Assembly: GCF_905147365.1 (NCBI RefSeq)
Contig: NC_056423.1
Location: 12,256,501 to 12,320,500 of the forward strand
Length of the DNA stretch: 64,000 bases
Direction of reading: 5' to 3'
Source: Aricia agestis
Lineage: Eukaryota > Arthropoda > Insecta > Lepidoptera > Lycaenidae
Shown here: piece after piece, positions 1 through 8,482 of the stretch
Layout: each line of letters begins with the position of its first letter
Numbering within the stretch: the first letter of the stretch is position 1
Notes under the pieces: generated by a model
What the model saw: the letters and a program-made list of their open reading frames with translations, nothing else
Databases searched by the model: none
What the model was told of the DNA's origin: nothing
Program-made: the position numbers and the translations under genes

Positions 1-44
1 TGCGTTGCCGGCCTTTTAAGAGGGAATAAGGGAGGGTGGTCGAC
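1..44 (-). mobile_element. SINE fragment cut by the window edge
   Basis: The first bases match the middle of the SINE family present complete at 402-709 and 16,308-16,637 (the stretch reading GTTGCCGGCCTTTTAAGAGG followed by a GGGAGGGT purine run). It lies immediately downstream, in gene orientation, of the dystrophin donor at position 55, so it is intronic. The rest is outside the window. Confidence 0.6.
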
Positions 45-55
45 AAGGTACTCAC

Positions 56-179
56 AGGGTTTCCTGTCGAGCGTGTTGCCCTTGCTGTTGGAGGCGGAGG
101 CCTGCTCGAAGCAGCTGCGGACCGACGGCTCGATGTTGGAGCCCCCGAACGCCGCCACCTCGCCCAGCTGACGCGGCAC
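56..179 (-). CDS. Dys: Dystrophin internal exon, EF-hand-like region continuing towards the ZZ domain
   Basis: Minus-strand exon of 124 nt with acceptor cag|GTGCCG and donor CCT|gtgagt. It begins in phase 0 and ends with one base of the next codon. The translation starts [20 protein letters not shown] and continues RSCFEQ, matching the dystrophin/utrophin segment between the second EF-hand-like domain and the ZZ zinc finger. In vertebrates the same block reads [20 protein letters not shown]. The tail (QASASNSKGNTLDRKP) is more divergent, as expected of the variable linker before the conserved EAALFLDW block. In dystrophin this region helps hold the WW domain for binding beta-dystroglycan at the sarcolemma. 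The ZZ finger and C-terminal coiled coil are not in the window. Confidence 0.95.
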
Positions 180-401
180 CTGGAAAATGATTTGTGATAA
201 AAAAGTAGAAAAAAACAACAACATTTGAATAACAATCATACCAAGGTTACTTACTTGTTTAAAAAAATCTACTTGTTAACTGTTAAGGTCTTTGATTTAT
301 TGCGTTAGAAGGAAAACAAAAAGTAGTCAATTATTTTTAAATATATTAGGTAGTTATAAAAAATTACTTACCTACTCAAATAGTAAATACATGCATCTAA
401 T

Positions 402-709
402 TTATATTTTTTTTAATGAAATAAGGGGGCAAACGAGCAAACGGGTCACCTGATAGAAAGCAACATCCGTCGCCCATGGACACTCGCAGCATCAGAAGAG
501 CTGCAAATGCGTTGCCGGCCTTTGAAGAGGGAAATGGGGTAATAGGGGAGGGATGGAAAGGGAATAGGTTAGGGGATTGGGCCTCCGGTAAACTCACTCA
601 CTCGGCGAAACACAGCGCAAGCGCTGTTTCACGCCGGCTTTCTGTGAGAACGTGGTATTTCTCCGGTCGAGCCGGCCCATTCGTGCCCAAGCATGGCTCT
701 CCCACGTTA
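402..709 (-). mobile_element. SINE with LINE-derived tail, copy 1
   Basis: Near full-length member of the commonest family in the window. On the minus strand it starts with a head reading ACGTGGGAGAGCCATGC, then GGGCCGGCTCGACCGG, GAAACAGCGCTTGCGCTG and GAGTGAGTGAG. A pyrimidine run (CCCTATTCCCTT type) follows, then a tail AAAAGGCCGGCAACGCA ... GCTCGTTTGCCCCCTTATTTCAT and an A-run. The tail is the 3' end of a CR1-like LINE (compare 29,640-29,918). I do not assign a library name. Confidence 0.85.
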
Positions 710-1316
710 AAAAAGTTTTGTGACTCTTCTCGTAGGCAACATTAATATTTTAATACACAATAGGGATGATGACAAGGTCAAAGATTAGCGAATTTTGTTA
801 ATAAAATAAAGAAATCATGGTAAAAAATAAGTGTTACCAAAATTTCAGCTCGATAGCATTTGTATTTTTTTTGTTATGCGCCTTCAAAGTTGGATATTCA
901 AGTCGATTTTTTTTTGGGAACAAATATAATGACCACCAAAAAATGCTCTGATACCCTAAACTTGTTTACCAAAAAAAGATATTTGCCACCAAAAAAAGAA
1001 AGTCTAAAATTGCAATACTACCAGCTCTTTTAGTCACGGCTACACTTCAAATTGTACCTAATCGAACGCCAAATATAGTAAATGATCACCAAAGCGAGCA
1101 AATCAATACGATATTTCTGTCCAAATAAATCACTACTAAAAATTAACAAATTATTTATTATTTTCCGGTTAGCAGTATTTTTTTTGGTTCATTTTTCTTA
1201 GGATAGCAAAATGAAAATACTTTGGTTATAATCTTACATTAAAATGTTAGTATCATGATGGTGATCATTTACTATTTTTGGTTTTACAATGATTTATTTG
1301 GAGTCATTTTAGATAA

Positions 1317-2299
1317 AATTAAATTAAGAAATTTAAAAAAACCCCCGCCAAACAACTTTAAAAAGTAATGAAATAATATATTTTACTGACTTTAAGTTTA
1401 AATAATTCCTAAGTGTAAAGTGATATTTTAGTCCATAATTGTTGTCAAGGTGTGTCGGGGGACCGCCAACAGTGTATTATGCATTTTGTATCGCCATGTC
1501 ACTGATTGTCTCGATTAGGTTCGCTGTGAACTGACCCTTAAACTATAAGTAATGTTATGTGAAATCAAATGACTACATTAGCGGTCCCCCGACACACCTT
1601 GACAACAATTATGGACTAAAATATCACTTTACACTTAGGAATTATTTAAACTTAAAGTCAGTAAAATATATTATTTCATTACTTTTTAAAGTTGTTTGGC
1701 GGGGGTTTTTTTAAATTTCTTAATTTTATTTTATTTCATGCTTTTTAAACTTGTGTTGGTTATAGTGCAGAATAATTCCTATCAACAGAATCATATTATA
1801 TCCCAATGAATACCATCTACGAATATCCTTTTGGATGAGGCCGTCAATATGAGTCCAAACATGAAACCTCCACTTTGGGTTCATATATAACTCGGCTCCT
1901 ATAGAATCCATGTGATGCTGCAGCAGCAGCATGCAAAAATTTATTGGTTATCTACGTCTTACTAGTTGTCGCAATTCAAATGAGCCCAAACACGAAACCG
2001 TTGCTCTAAGTTGGTGAGGAGTTGGGTATCCTATTGATTACCAGGTGATGCTGCATCACCAGGTCAACTTTCCATTAATGTGTAAATATTCATAAATGTC
2101 ACGAACTAGAATGCAATAAAGCCCACCAAACGACTGCAGGTTGCTAATCGGCCCTTCACGAAACAGATGAACCGCGATTTTTCAGCACGGAGCAGGCTGA
2201 TGATGATGAACTATAGCTAACAACACTCTCAATGAAGTCAGCTTTCAAACAAAAAAAACTAGATCAAAATCGGTCCACCCGTTTGGATGCTATGATGCC

Positions 2300-2341
<42 letters not shown>

Positions 2342-2392
2342 CGACAGACAGACACGTCAAACTTATAACACCCCTCTTTTTTGTCGGGGGTT
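1317..2392 (-). mobile_element. 1.08-kb repeat with long inverted arms, copy A
   Basis: Inverted arms of about 150 bp (1,317-1,466 and 1,581-1,735) carry the motifs CCCCCGCCAAACAAC and GGTGTGTCGGGGGACCGC. A unique part with paired GTGATGCTGCAGCAGC-like motifs follows, and the element closes with a (CAGA)n microsatellite and AACACCCCTCTTTTTTGTCGGGGG. A second copy lies at 37,661-38,711 in the opposite orientation with the same order of parts. Probably a non-autonomous DNA element; I see no transposase ORF in either copy. Confidence 0.75.
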
Positions 2393-2882
2393 AATAAATA
2401 GGATAACGAGATGTTAAATCTTTGGTTATCATTTTACATTAAAATGGTGGTCTATATTTTGGTGATCGTTTGCTATTTTTGTCTGTGAAACTATTTCTGG
2501 TGATCAGTTAATTATAAGCCATTTTTTTTTCAATTAAATTTCTTATTAATTGTATTCGATAACTTATGCAATTAAAACCAACTTTTGTTATGAAACCACT
2601 TTCATAAACGCAATATTTAATATACCTGTCGAACAAAGTTGTCTCCCGATGCGTACAAACTACGAAAGACTGACGTCATACTTTCGTAGCACTTTGTATG
2701 GAGCGTTTCGGGCAGGTCTTTTTTATGAGATATTTGAATTGTCATATCTTGGTGAATTTTTAAGCTATCAGAGTCATTCTTTCAACGATGTTTCTATTTT
2801 TTATGTGTCTTTCAATTACCGATAAGAAAAAAAATTAGTCATCATGCCTATTGTGTTTAAGTCCAGTGTTCGAGTATATTAC

Positions 2883-2964
2883 CTGTATGCAGTCGTGCAG
2901 CAGCAGCCCCAGCTTCCGCTGGTCGGCGCGGCACGACGGGTCCGCGATCAGACGGAATAGGTAC
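2883..2964 (-). CDS. Dys: Dystrophin internal exon, second EF-hand-like domain
   Basis: Minus-strand exon of 82 nt with acceptor ccag|GTACCTATT and donor ATACAG|gtaata. The first G completes an arginine codon begun in the upstream exon (AG|G). The remaining 27 codons read YLFRLIADPSCRADQRKLGL and then LLHDCIQ. This aligns without gaps to the vertebrate dystrophin segment YLFKQVASS...DQRRLGLLLHDSIQ in the second EF-hand-like domain. The donor is a weaker +4 variant (gtaata). Splice phases agree on both sides, so the exon is almost certainly constitutive. The adjoining intron (2,965-3,251) contains the decayed exon copy described at 3,111-3,236. Confidence 0.95.
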
Positions 2965-3110
2965 CTGGAATAAATAGATAAAATAAAAATTTGTTTAATT
3001 TCAGAATTCATTAGATACTTTTTTTTCCTAAAATGATGACCTACCAATGATTCAGGAACCCGGCGTGAGAGCTATTGCGCATTAGTGTCTCTTGTACCTG
3101 TTTTGGTACC

Positions 3111-3236
3111 TTACTTCTCCTCATAGTGTCCCTTGCACAACAGCAATTGGCCGATCTTAAAGCTCCCGACCTATTGTAGCTCAACACCATACTCGTTGAG
3201 CAAGTAGTTAACCAATCAATTGATCAACAAGTCGAA
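3111..3236 (-). pseudogene. Decayed duplicate of the dystrophin EF-hand exon
   Basis: This intronic stretch reproduces, in the same order and orientation, the 3' two thirds of the functional exon at 3,252-3,421. Shared blocks include ACTTCTCCTC, CCCTTGCACA, CTTAAAGCTC (CTTGAAGCTC in the exon), CTCAACACC, GTTGAGCAA and TTGATC. Read on the minus strand in the exon's frame, it keeps the pieces SFKIGQLLLCKGHYEEK against SFKVGLVLLCKGHLEEKY in the real exon. It also contains stop codons after LLIN and after GVELQ, and TAA in place of TAT at the 3' end. The GT donor position is altered. It is therefore a broken tandem exon copy, not a usable alternative exon. Confidence 0.7.
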
Positions 3237-3251
3237 AACCAATCCACTCAC

Positions 3252-3421
3252 CTATACTTCTCCTCCAGATGGCCCTTGCACAGCAGCACCAGTCCCACCT
3301 TGAAGCTCAACACCCTGATCTGACCAGTCCTCTGGCTGTCGTAAACGTTGAGCAACCAGTTGATCGACAGATCCAGGCAGAGCGGGACGTTCACTAGGCT
3401 TGGGTTCTCCGCTGCTATCAC
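3252..3421 (-). CDS. Dys: Dystrophin internal exon, EF-hand-like region
   Basis: Minus-strand exon of 170 nt with acceptor ccag|GTGATAGC and donor GTATAG|gtgagt. It starts in phase 0 and ends with two bases (AG) of an arginine codon. The translation includes [36 protein letters not shown] and KVGLVLLCKGHLEEKY. This matches vertebrate dystrophin [23 protein letters not shown]...LCKAHLEDKYR. It spans the end of the first and start of the second EF-hand-like fold, which support the WW domain in binding beta-dystroglycan. In dystrophins these EF-like folds are generally thought not to bind calcium. A decayed copy sits about 15 bp away in the next intron. Confidence 0.96.
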
Positions 3422-3750
3422 CTGGAAAAAACGAAATTATGATTAGTAAAGTGATATTTGATAAATCTACTTATCATCTTTTTATTTCATGTCAAAAGTT
3501 AGTCTGAGACTGATGCCAAAATGATGACCGAAAAGTACATAATAAAATAGTAATCAGTCCGTCAATCTAATGGTTGTACGTAATACGATCATTCTCCCGT
3601 CAGCGTGGATCACCTAGCCAACTGCAACTTGCGGTCCGTCTATGATCAGTATATTATGACGTCAATTCTAGACATCATGAGCTTTAGCCAGTACACTGGA
3701 TTATATTTCGGAACATACCCTTTAATTAATTTGGCGAATCTTGCACTCAC

Positions 3751-3869
3751 CTCATACAAGGACGTGAGCACGGTGATCATATCAGGTATGTCAATGAGTC
3801 TGTCGTTCTGCGCGCGCAGCCCGTGAGAGTCGAACGCCTCCAGCGCCGCCGGCAGCTGCAGCATGTGCA
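3751..3869 (-). CDS. Dys: Dystrophin internal exon, first EF-hand-like domain
   Basis: Minus-strand exon of 119 nt with acceptor ccag|TGCACATG and donor TATGAG|gtgagt. The first two bases complete a methionine codon split after A. It then encodes HMLQLPAALEAFDSHGLRAQ and NDRLIDIPDMITVLTSLYE. The block corresponds to vertebrate dystrophin [33 protein letters not shown] and is nearer the fly form (AFDMHGLRAQND). It forms the first EF-hand-like domain directly after the WW domain. GC content is much higher than in the flanking introns. Confidence 0.96.
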
Positions 3870-4083
3870 CTGGAACGAAAGAAAATAAAATTTGGTAGAT
3901 GACACCTAAAACTCTGTTGCGTCAAACGTTTATCGCGCGGGAACCGTTCATTTTTCCAGAATGGTGGCCTATGTTCCCGGGACTCAAAGCATATTCAAAG
4001 TCCATACTAAATTTCAGACAAAAAGACAAGTACAGTTCGCATTACTGATACTTCTTTATTCTATAATATTTATACTGGCATTT

Positions 4084-4341
4084 AGGCAAGTTTTAGGCTG
4101 GAGCAATATTATTGCGCCCTCGCACAGCTAGGATTCGAATAGAAGAAATTCCCTTTACCATTGAGGCGCCGTCTGGAACGGTGGTTGGCTTTGAGCGGCT
4201 GAACAAGTTCACCCTAAGCAGTAGCGGCGCCCGCCCCTTTTTGTACGGCCCACACCGTACAAAAAGAGGCGGCGAAGAAATCTCGCTCAGGGTGCTGGTA
4301 GTGCTAAAACCGGCACTGATCCTAAGGTAGGGCCGGCCCTA
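4084..4341. mobile_element. GC-richer insertion in a dystrophin intron, possibly hAT-like
   Basis: A 260-bp block inside the 486-bp intron 3,870-4,355. It has an internal inverted pair (GCCCCTTTTTGTACGG / CCGTACAAAAAGAGGC near 4,231-4,270) and ends AGGGCCGGCCCTAA, a form common at ends of hAT-type elements. No second copy is evident in the window, so the assignment is tentative. The open frame across it on the plus strand has no recognisable domain. Confidence 0.35.
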
Positions 4342-4355
4342 ACAGTTATACTCAC

Positions 4356-4492
4356 TGCACAAAGCCTTCTGGACGGTGCGCAGCTTGAGCGCGGTGCGGT
4401 AGGCGGAGAAGCGGACCTCGTTGAGGTCGGCCAGGGAGTTCATAAGCTCGATCATTTTCGGGTGGTCCCAGTGAGTGGTCTCCAGTTCGTGG
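4356..4492 (-). CDS. Dys: Dystrophin internal exon, second half of WW domain and start of EF-hand region
   Basis: Minus-strand exon of 137 nt with acceptor ttcag|CCACGAAC and donor TGTGCA|gtgagt. The first C completes an asparagine codon (AA|C). It then reads [40 protein letters not shown] and QKALC. This is the hallmark dystrophin sequence after the first WW tryptophan (vertebrate [46 protein letters not shown]). THWDHP carries the second WW tryptophan and proline, which contact the PPxY motif of beta-dystroglycan in the known complex. Length and phases fit the neighbouring exons exactly. Confidence 0.97.
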
Positions 4493-4843
4493 CTGAAAAT
4501 ACACAGAATCAAAAGTTTCATAACCTCAAAATTGTGATATTACAATTTTGAGGTTATGGAACTTTTGACTTATTTGTAAAACTTGACCAGCAAACTTCAT
4601 GTCTTTGGTCAGATTCTGCTATTTTAATTCAAAACAGCTTCGATCCCTTGATAGATCCAAATTGCAATTCAACACTTAGGATAAACAGTAAACACTAAAC
4701 AGTAAACATGTCAACCGACAGATTTTTTGAGTTTTGAGTTTTGACCAATCAGAATTCAGAATGTGTTAGGTTGGACCTCAGGTTTGACATTTCGCCATTT
4801 TGAGCACCTGCCAGTATACCTGGCTTAATTTTAGAACCTAGGT

Positions 4844-5006
4844 CCTAGGCCGGTATAAATAGTCAATACTCAAGATGCATCTCGGTCTCAAGACACGGTT
4901 CAGGCTCTGTGATTGGTTGGCTGTCAAATTTGGACCAATCATAGAGCCGAACCGCGTCTTGAGACCGAGATGCATCTTGAGTACTGACTATTTATACCGG
5001 CCCTAG
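4844..5006. mobile_element. Fold-back MITE in a dystrophin intron
   Basis: Two inverted arms of about 70 bp (4,846-4,916 and 4,935-5,005) share TAGGCCGGTATAAATAGT, CAAGATGCATCTCGGTCTCA and CTCTGTGATTGG, with an 18-bp loop. No coding capacity. It lies in the 664-bp intron between the WW exons. Single copy in this window. Confidence 0.75.
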
Positions 5007-5156
5007 CCTACTATTCAATTCGAAGTTTTGAATTTTGATGTCAACTGTTTCTCTTTACCTCTAATAGCTGGCGCTTATACGTCCACAAAAGAAGAGTTCC
5101 AATGCCACTTAATTTGTAACAAGCAAAGCTTTTCAAACTTCTTTAATATAACTTAC

Positions 5157-5315
5157 TTAATATAGTAAGGTACGTTAGCCGGAGTGACGGCTCTCTCCCA
5201 GGGCGGCCTGACTGAGCCGGCGAGGAAGCCCTGCGCGGCCCCTGCACCACCGTCCCGGGCGACGCCGGCCAATTGCCTCGCTCGCTCCTCGCCTCCCGCT
5301 GAGAGACCTGATACC
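5157..5315 (-). CDS. Dys: Dystrophin internal exon, end of spectrin repeat, hinge and first half of WW domain
   Basis: Minus-strand exon of 159 nt with acceptor catcttccag|GGTATC and donor ATTAA|gtaagt. The leading G completes an arginine codon; the last two bases (AA) begin an asparagine codon. The translation reads VSGLSAGGEERARQLAGVAR, DGGAGAAQGFLAGSVRPP and WERAVTPANVPYYI. RPPWERAVTPANVPYYIN is the start of the dystrophin WW domain (vertebrate GPWERAISPNKVPYYIN), with the first WW tryptophan and the tyrosine pair. EERARQL and FLAGSV align with vertebrate EDRVRQL and FLSTSV with at most one gap, but the usual RWKLLQ is not conserved here. A (TA)n tract begins 43 nt upstream of the acceptor. 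Confidence 0.93.
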
Positions 5316-5356
5316 CTGGAAGATGGAGAAGAAGGGATTAACTTGGAGAAATCTAA

Positions 5357-5481
<125 letters not shown>

Positions 5482-5827
5482 CTTATAGCGTTAATAAAAA
5501 ACATACTTGAATGAAATTCTCTTATTTCTGTCTTTAGTTATTTTGATTATAGCTAAAAAAATATTGGACCTTCAAATTAATATAGCGGCTAACGCACACG
5601 TCGTGGCTGGTCGAGTTTTCGAATTTAAGCTATTTGTGACCTCCTCTAAACACTGGTGCAAACAAATTTCTGACTATAATTAATTTAAAAAAAAAATCTA
5701 ACCCTACTGGGGTATTTGGTATAGGGATGCAGTCTTCGTATGAGCTCCGTGGATGCAGTAGACTGTAGACTGTAGAGGCTTGAGGCCTAAGCAAAGATTA
5801 TCTTAACGGGTGGAATTACCAACTCAC

Positions 5828-6087
5828 CTGGTATTCAAGTCCTCCAATCGTCCCAGCAGATGCTCTGGCAGCTGTATGTTATCCCTGGTCATGGCCTGAG
5901 CCTGGCCCCGTAGCTCGTCCACCAGGCGCTTCAGAGGCGGCAGCTGCGCCCGCGCACGGGACACCGCGTCGAGCTGCGCACGCGCATCTCTCGCGTCGCC
6001 AGGCGCCCGCCATGCCGCACGCGCAGCTTCGGCCGTCTGCACGCGCGAAGCCAGCTCATCGAGGGAAGTTGTGAAGGTGCGAACACG
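5828..6087 (-). CDS. Dys: Dystrophin internal exon, last spectrin-type repeat
   Basis: Minus-strand exon of 260 nt with acceptor cttctag|CGTGTT and donor ACCAG|gtgagt. It begins in phase 0 and ends with two bases of an arginine codon. It encodes RVRTFTTSLDELASRVQTAE, AARAAWRAPGDARDARAQLD, AVSRARAQLPPLKRLVDELR and GQAQAMTRDNIQLPEHLLGR, then LEDLNT. The heptad-like pattern, the helix-A W (AARAAW) and the closing LEDLNTR match the final spectrin repeat of dystrophin (vertebrate ...LSPYNLSTLEDLNTRW). It is alanine- and arginine-rich with strong GC bias relative to its surroundings. The next coding piece upstream in this window is the putative first exon at 30,940-31,065, whose phase fits exactly. 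Confidence 0.95.
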
Positions 6088-6175
6088 CTAGAAGAGATGA
6101 AGAAGAAGTTAGACGGGAACGACTTAAAATGAATTTGGTAAAAGTTTACAATGAAACCTCAAGATTTTGGCTAGG

Positions 6176-6255
6176 AGGGGGGTGAGCGGGTAGGAGGGGG
6201 AGGGTTAAACCCCCCCCGTGGGGGTGGTACCCCCACCTTGAGGAACCCCACCGTT
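6176..6255. repeat. G-rich tract with C-rich hairpin
   Basis: A purine-rich run (GGAGGGGGGTGAGCGGG, GGAGGGGGAGGG) is followed by a hairpin made of CCCCCGTGGGGGTGG and CCCCCAC. It lies about 90 bp upstream, in gene orientation, of the exon at 5,828-6,087. It could adopt G-quadruplex or hairpin form; no function is shown. Confidence 0.5.
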
Positions 6256-6359
6256 TTGGAGAAATTAGCATTTCAATTTTTGTTTTAATTTTGTGGTTAT
6301 GTTAAATATTATGTCGACTGTTTTCGGTGTTTACGGAGTGCTTCCGAAGGTTGTGACTT

Positions 6360-6548
6360 TCACCCCGGAGGAAAAAAGAGGGTTGTTATATGTTTGATCT
6401 GTCTGTTTGTTTGTCCATGGAATGTCGCACTCAGACGGGTGGATCGATTTTTATCTAGCTTTTTTCGTTTGAAAGCTGATATTATAATCGAGAGTGTTCT
6501 TAGGTTCTCAGCTATAGTTCATCATCGACAGCTCGCTCGCAGCTAGAT
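6360..6548 (+). mobile_element. Fragment of the 1-kb repeat family (end part)
   Basis: Matches the microsatellite-bearing end of the copies at 1,317-2,392 and 37,661-38,711. Shared order: AAAAAAGAGGGTTGTTATA, CTGTCTGTTTG, a GGGTGGATCGATTT-type block, TTTGAAAGCTGAT, GAGAGTGTTCTTAG. It is truncated after about 190 bp. Confidence 0.6.
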
Positions 6549-6884
6549 ATATATATTTTTTTAAATCAAGTCAATTTAAGTGTGCAAATAAAGTATTTTC
6601 TATTCCAGTCTAATTATTTTTATTATCTGTTAACAGTTTAGTTACCTAAATCTAAAAATCCCTCGTTTTCCACTTGAAACTATACCTAGGTATCAAGTTG
6701 TATAATATATCAAGACCACGTGTATGGCCTAGGCACAGACCTAGGTAATGCACCAGTGAGTCCCCAACCTTGACAACCACCTTGTGCACGCGATCATGTT
6801 ACACCTTACACTTATTATAATTTATACCTAGCGTTTGTTAGATCATGTTACTCCATCAAATGATTTTTAGAAATTCGAGCTATA

Positions 6885-7535
6885 GGTTAAGGTAACGCCG
6901 CGTTAAAGTAAAAAACCGCGTTGGATATGTTTTAGCCACTTTACCGTCTTATAGAAAACGACCTTTTGCCCGCGGCTTCGCTCGCGTTAAGAAGTATTAT
7001 TATTTACAAACTTTCATCCCCTATTTTACCCCCTTAGGGGTAGAATTTTTTAAAATCCTTTCTTAGCGGATGCCTGCGTCATAACATCTATCTGCATGCC
7101 AAATTTCAGCCCGATCCGTCCAGTGGTTTGGGCTGTGCGTTGATAGATCAATGTCAATCAGTCAGTCACCTTGGAGTTTTATATATATAGATAGATAAGA
7201 AACGGAACAGCAAGAAATGGAAAGGGCGTAAGCGACAAAATGGTTTTTGTCGCGTAATATATTTCATATTATAAGCTATAGGCAAATTGTTTGCTTGAAC
7301 CAATCTATGTACAAATTTTGGAAGCTTAAATCACTCTCCTCTGTTGGCAAAATTAGTATCCCTTTTTTACAGAGGGATCTTTATCCCCTTTTTTGATTGA
7401 TTATTCTGTGCTATAAAAGTTGACCAATCGTGTTATGCTATGGGTATTTCAAAGACAAAGACATGATGAATACTGAGAATGCCGAGAAAAATCGATATCG
7501 TTTCAGCCAAATTATCAAGGCGTCGCCTTAATTCA
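6885..7535. mobile_element. Repeat family E (AACGCCGCGTTAAAGTAAA), copy 1, with nested element
   Basis: Begins TTAAGGTAACGCCGCGTTAA and ends AAGGCGTCGCCTTAA, so it has a short TTAAGG..ACGCC inverted end. Internal landmarks are GGCGTAAGCGACAAAATGG, ACAAATTTTGGAAGCTTAAA and AAAGTTGACCAATCGTGTTA. A second element (6,958-7,197; GCCCGCGGCTTCGCTCGCG to a TATATATAG end) is inserted in it. Other copies: 29,346-30,112 and 51,559-51,955. Confidence 0.65.
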
Positions 7536-7539
7536 ATAC

Positions 7540-8018
7540 TGCGAAAGTGTGTATGTCTGTCTGTCCGTTTGTCTGTCCTCTTCACGCCCAAACCGCAGAA
7601 CCAATTTTGCTGGGTATGGAGATACTTTGAGTCCCGGGAAAGGATATAAGATACTTTTTATCCCACATTTTTTTTTTAATGAAATAAGGGGGCAAACGAG
7701 CAAACGGGTCACCTGATGGAAAGCAACTTCCGTCGCCCATGGACACTCGCAGCATCAGAAGAGCTGCAAGTGCGTTGCCGGCCTTTTAGGACGGAAGGAA
7801 ATAGTTGAGGGTAGGGAAGGGAATAGGGTAGGGGTTAGGGGATTGGGTCTCCGGTAAACTCACTCACTTTTTTTGGTTTTGGTTTTCTGTGAGAACGTGG
7901 TATTTATCCGGTCGAGCCGGCCCATTCGTGCCGAAGCATGGCTCTCCCACGTATAAAATGTTCGGTTACCGCGCAATAAATGAATTTTGGCTCAACGGAG
8001 TTGCGCGCGTCATCTAGT
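7540..8018 (+). mobile_element. Helitron-like CTAG-ending element interrupted by a SINE
   Basis: Left part GCGAAAGTGTGTATGTCTG, CCGCAGAACCAATTTTGCT and CTTTGAGTCCCGGGAAAGG; right part CCGCGCAATAAATG, CAACGGAGTTGCG and a CATCTAGT end. The halves are separated by the SINE at 7,670-7,953. Intact relatives at 22,031-22,231 and 36,011-36,236 show the uninterrupted order. The CTAG 3' end and insertion near A/T fit non-autonomous Helitrons, but I cannot prove rolling-circle origin. Confidence 0.65.
7670..7953 (-). mobile_element. SINE with LINE-derived tail, copy 2, nested in a Helitron-like element
   Basis: Same order as copy 1 on the minus strand: head ACGTGGGAGAGCCATGC, GAGTGAGT, pyrimidine run, GGCCGGCAACGCA, and TTGCCCCCTTATTTCAT with an A-run. 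The palindromic GCGCTTGCGCTG part is deleted. Its host is split exactly between ...TTTATCCC and ATGTTCGGTTACC. Confidence 0.85.
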
Positions 8019-8142
8019 TTATCATAGCTCGAGGTTAATACGCAATTAAGTAAGGCCCAAAGCACGATTTGATACGAGAGAGTTTTTAAATTTGAATTTT
8101 TTTGGTTACTTATAACTGCGTTAATTAAATAAAGACTATCTT

Positions 8143-8286
8143 ATATATAAAAATGGATTTCCAAATGTGTTAGTCGCGCTATAACTCGTAAACGGCTGAA
8201 CGGATTGGGCTGATTTTAGTCTTAAAATATTCGTAGAAGTCCAGGGAAGGTTTTAAAGTGACACGAAGTTCACCGGGACAGCTAGT
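8143..8286 (+). mobile_element. Short CTAG-ending repeat (family B), copy 1
   Basis: Runs from TATATATAAAAATGGATTT through GGCTGAACGGATTGGGCTG, AAATATTCGTAGAAGTCC and GTGACACGAAGTTCACC to GGGACAGCTAGT. Relatives lie at 11,610-11,750 (reverse), 36,271-36,424, 36,425-36,546 and, degraded, 50,975-51,095. Confidence 0.7.
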
Positions 8287-8482
8287 AATAAATAAATTAG
8301 TTTTAAAAACGTATCTTTATCGCGCAGTCGCTTTTAACTTTTTAATTTTTCCTCTATTAACTACACTATGATTAATATTAAGTATATATTAGCCCAAATA
8401 GCCCATTTCAGTAGAAAAGAAATAGTACTTTAATAATAATATACTTAATTAAAACTTATTACATAGTTATTCTTATTACACC

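Larger units (their letters stand above)
180..2882 (-). other. Dystrophin intron filled with repeats
   Basis: Intron of 2,703 nt between the last two dystrophin exons of the window. It holds a SINE (402-709) and a 1.08-kb repeat (1,317-2,392). The remaining sequence is AT-rich, with a short hairpin near 2,660-2,690 (CTACGAAAG ... CTTTCGTAG). I see no coding potential in it. Confidence 0.8.

Noticed and set aside
3605..3826. Plus-strand frame over the EF-hand exon
   Set aside because: It is the antisense of the dystrophin exon at 3,751-3,869; the minus-strand frame has the homology and splice sites.
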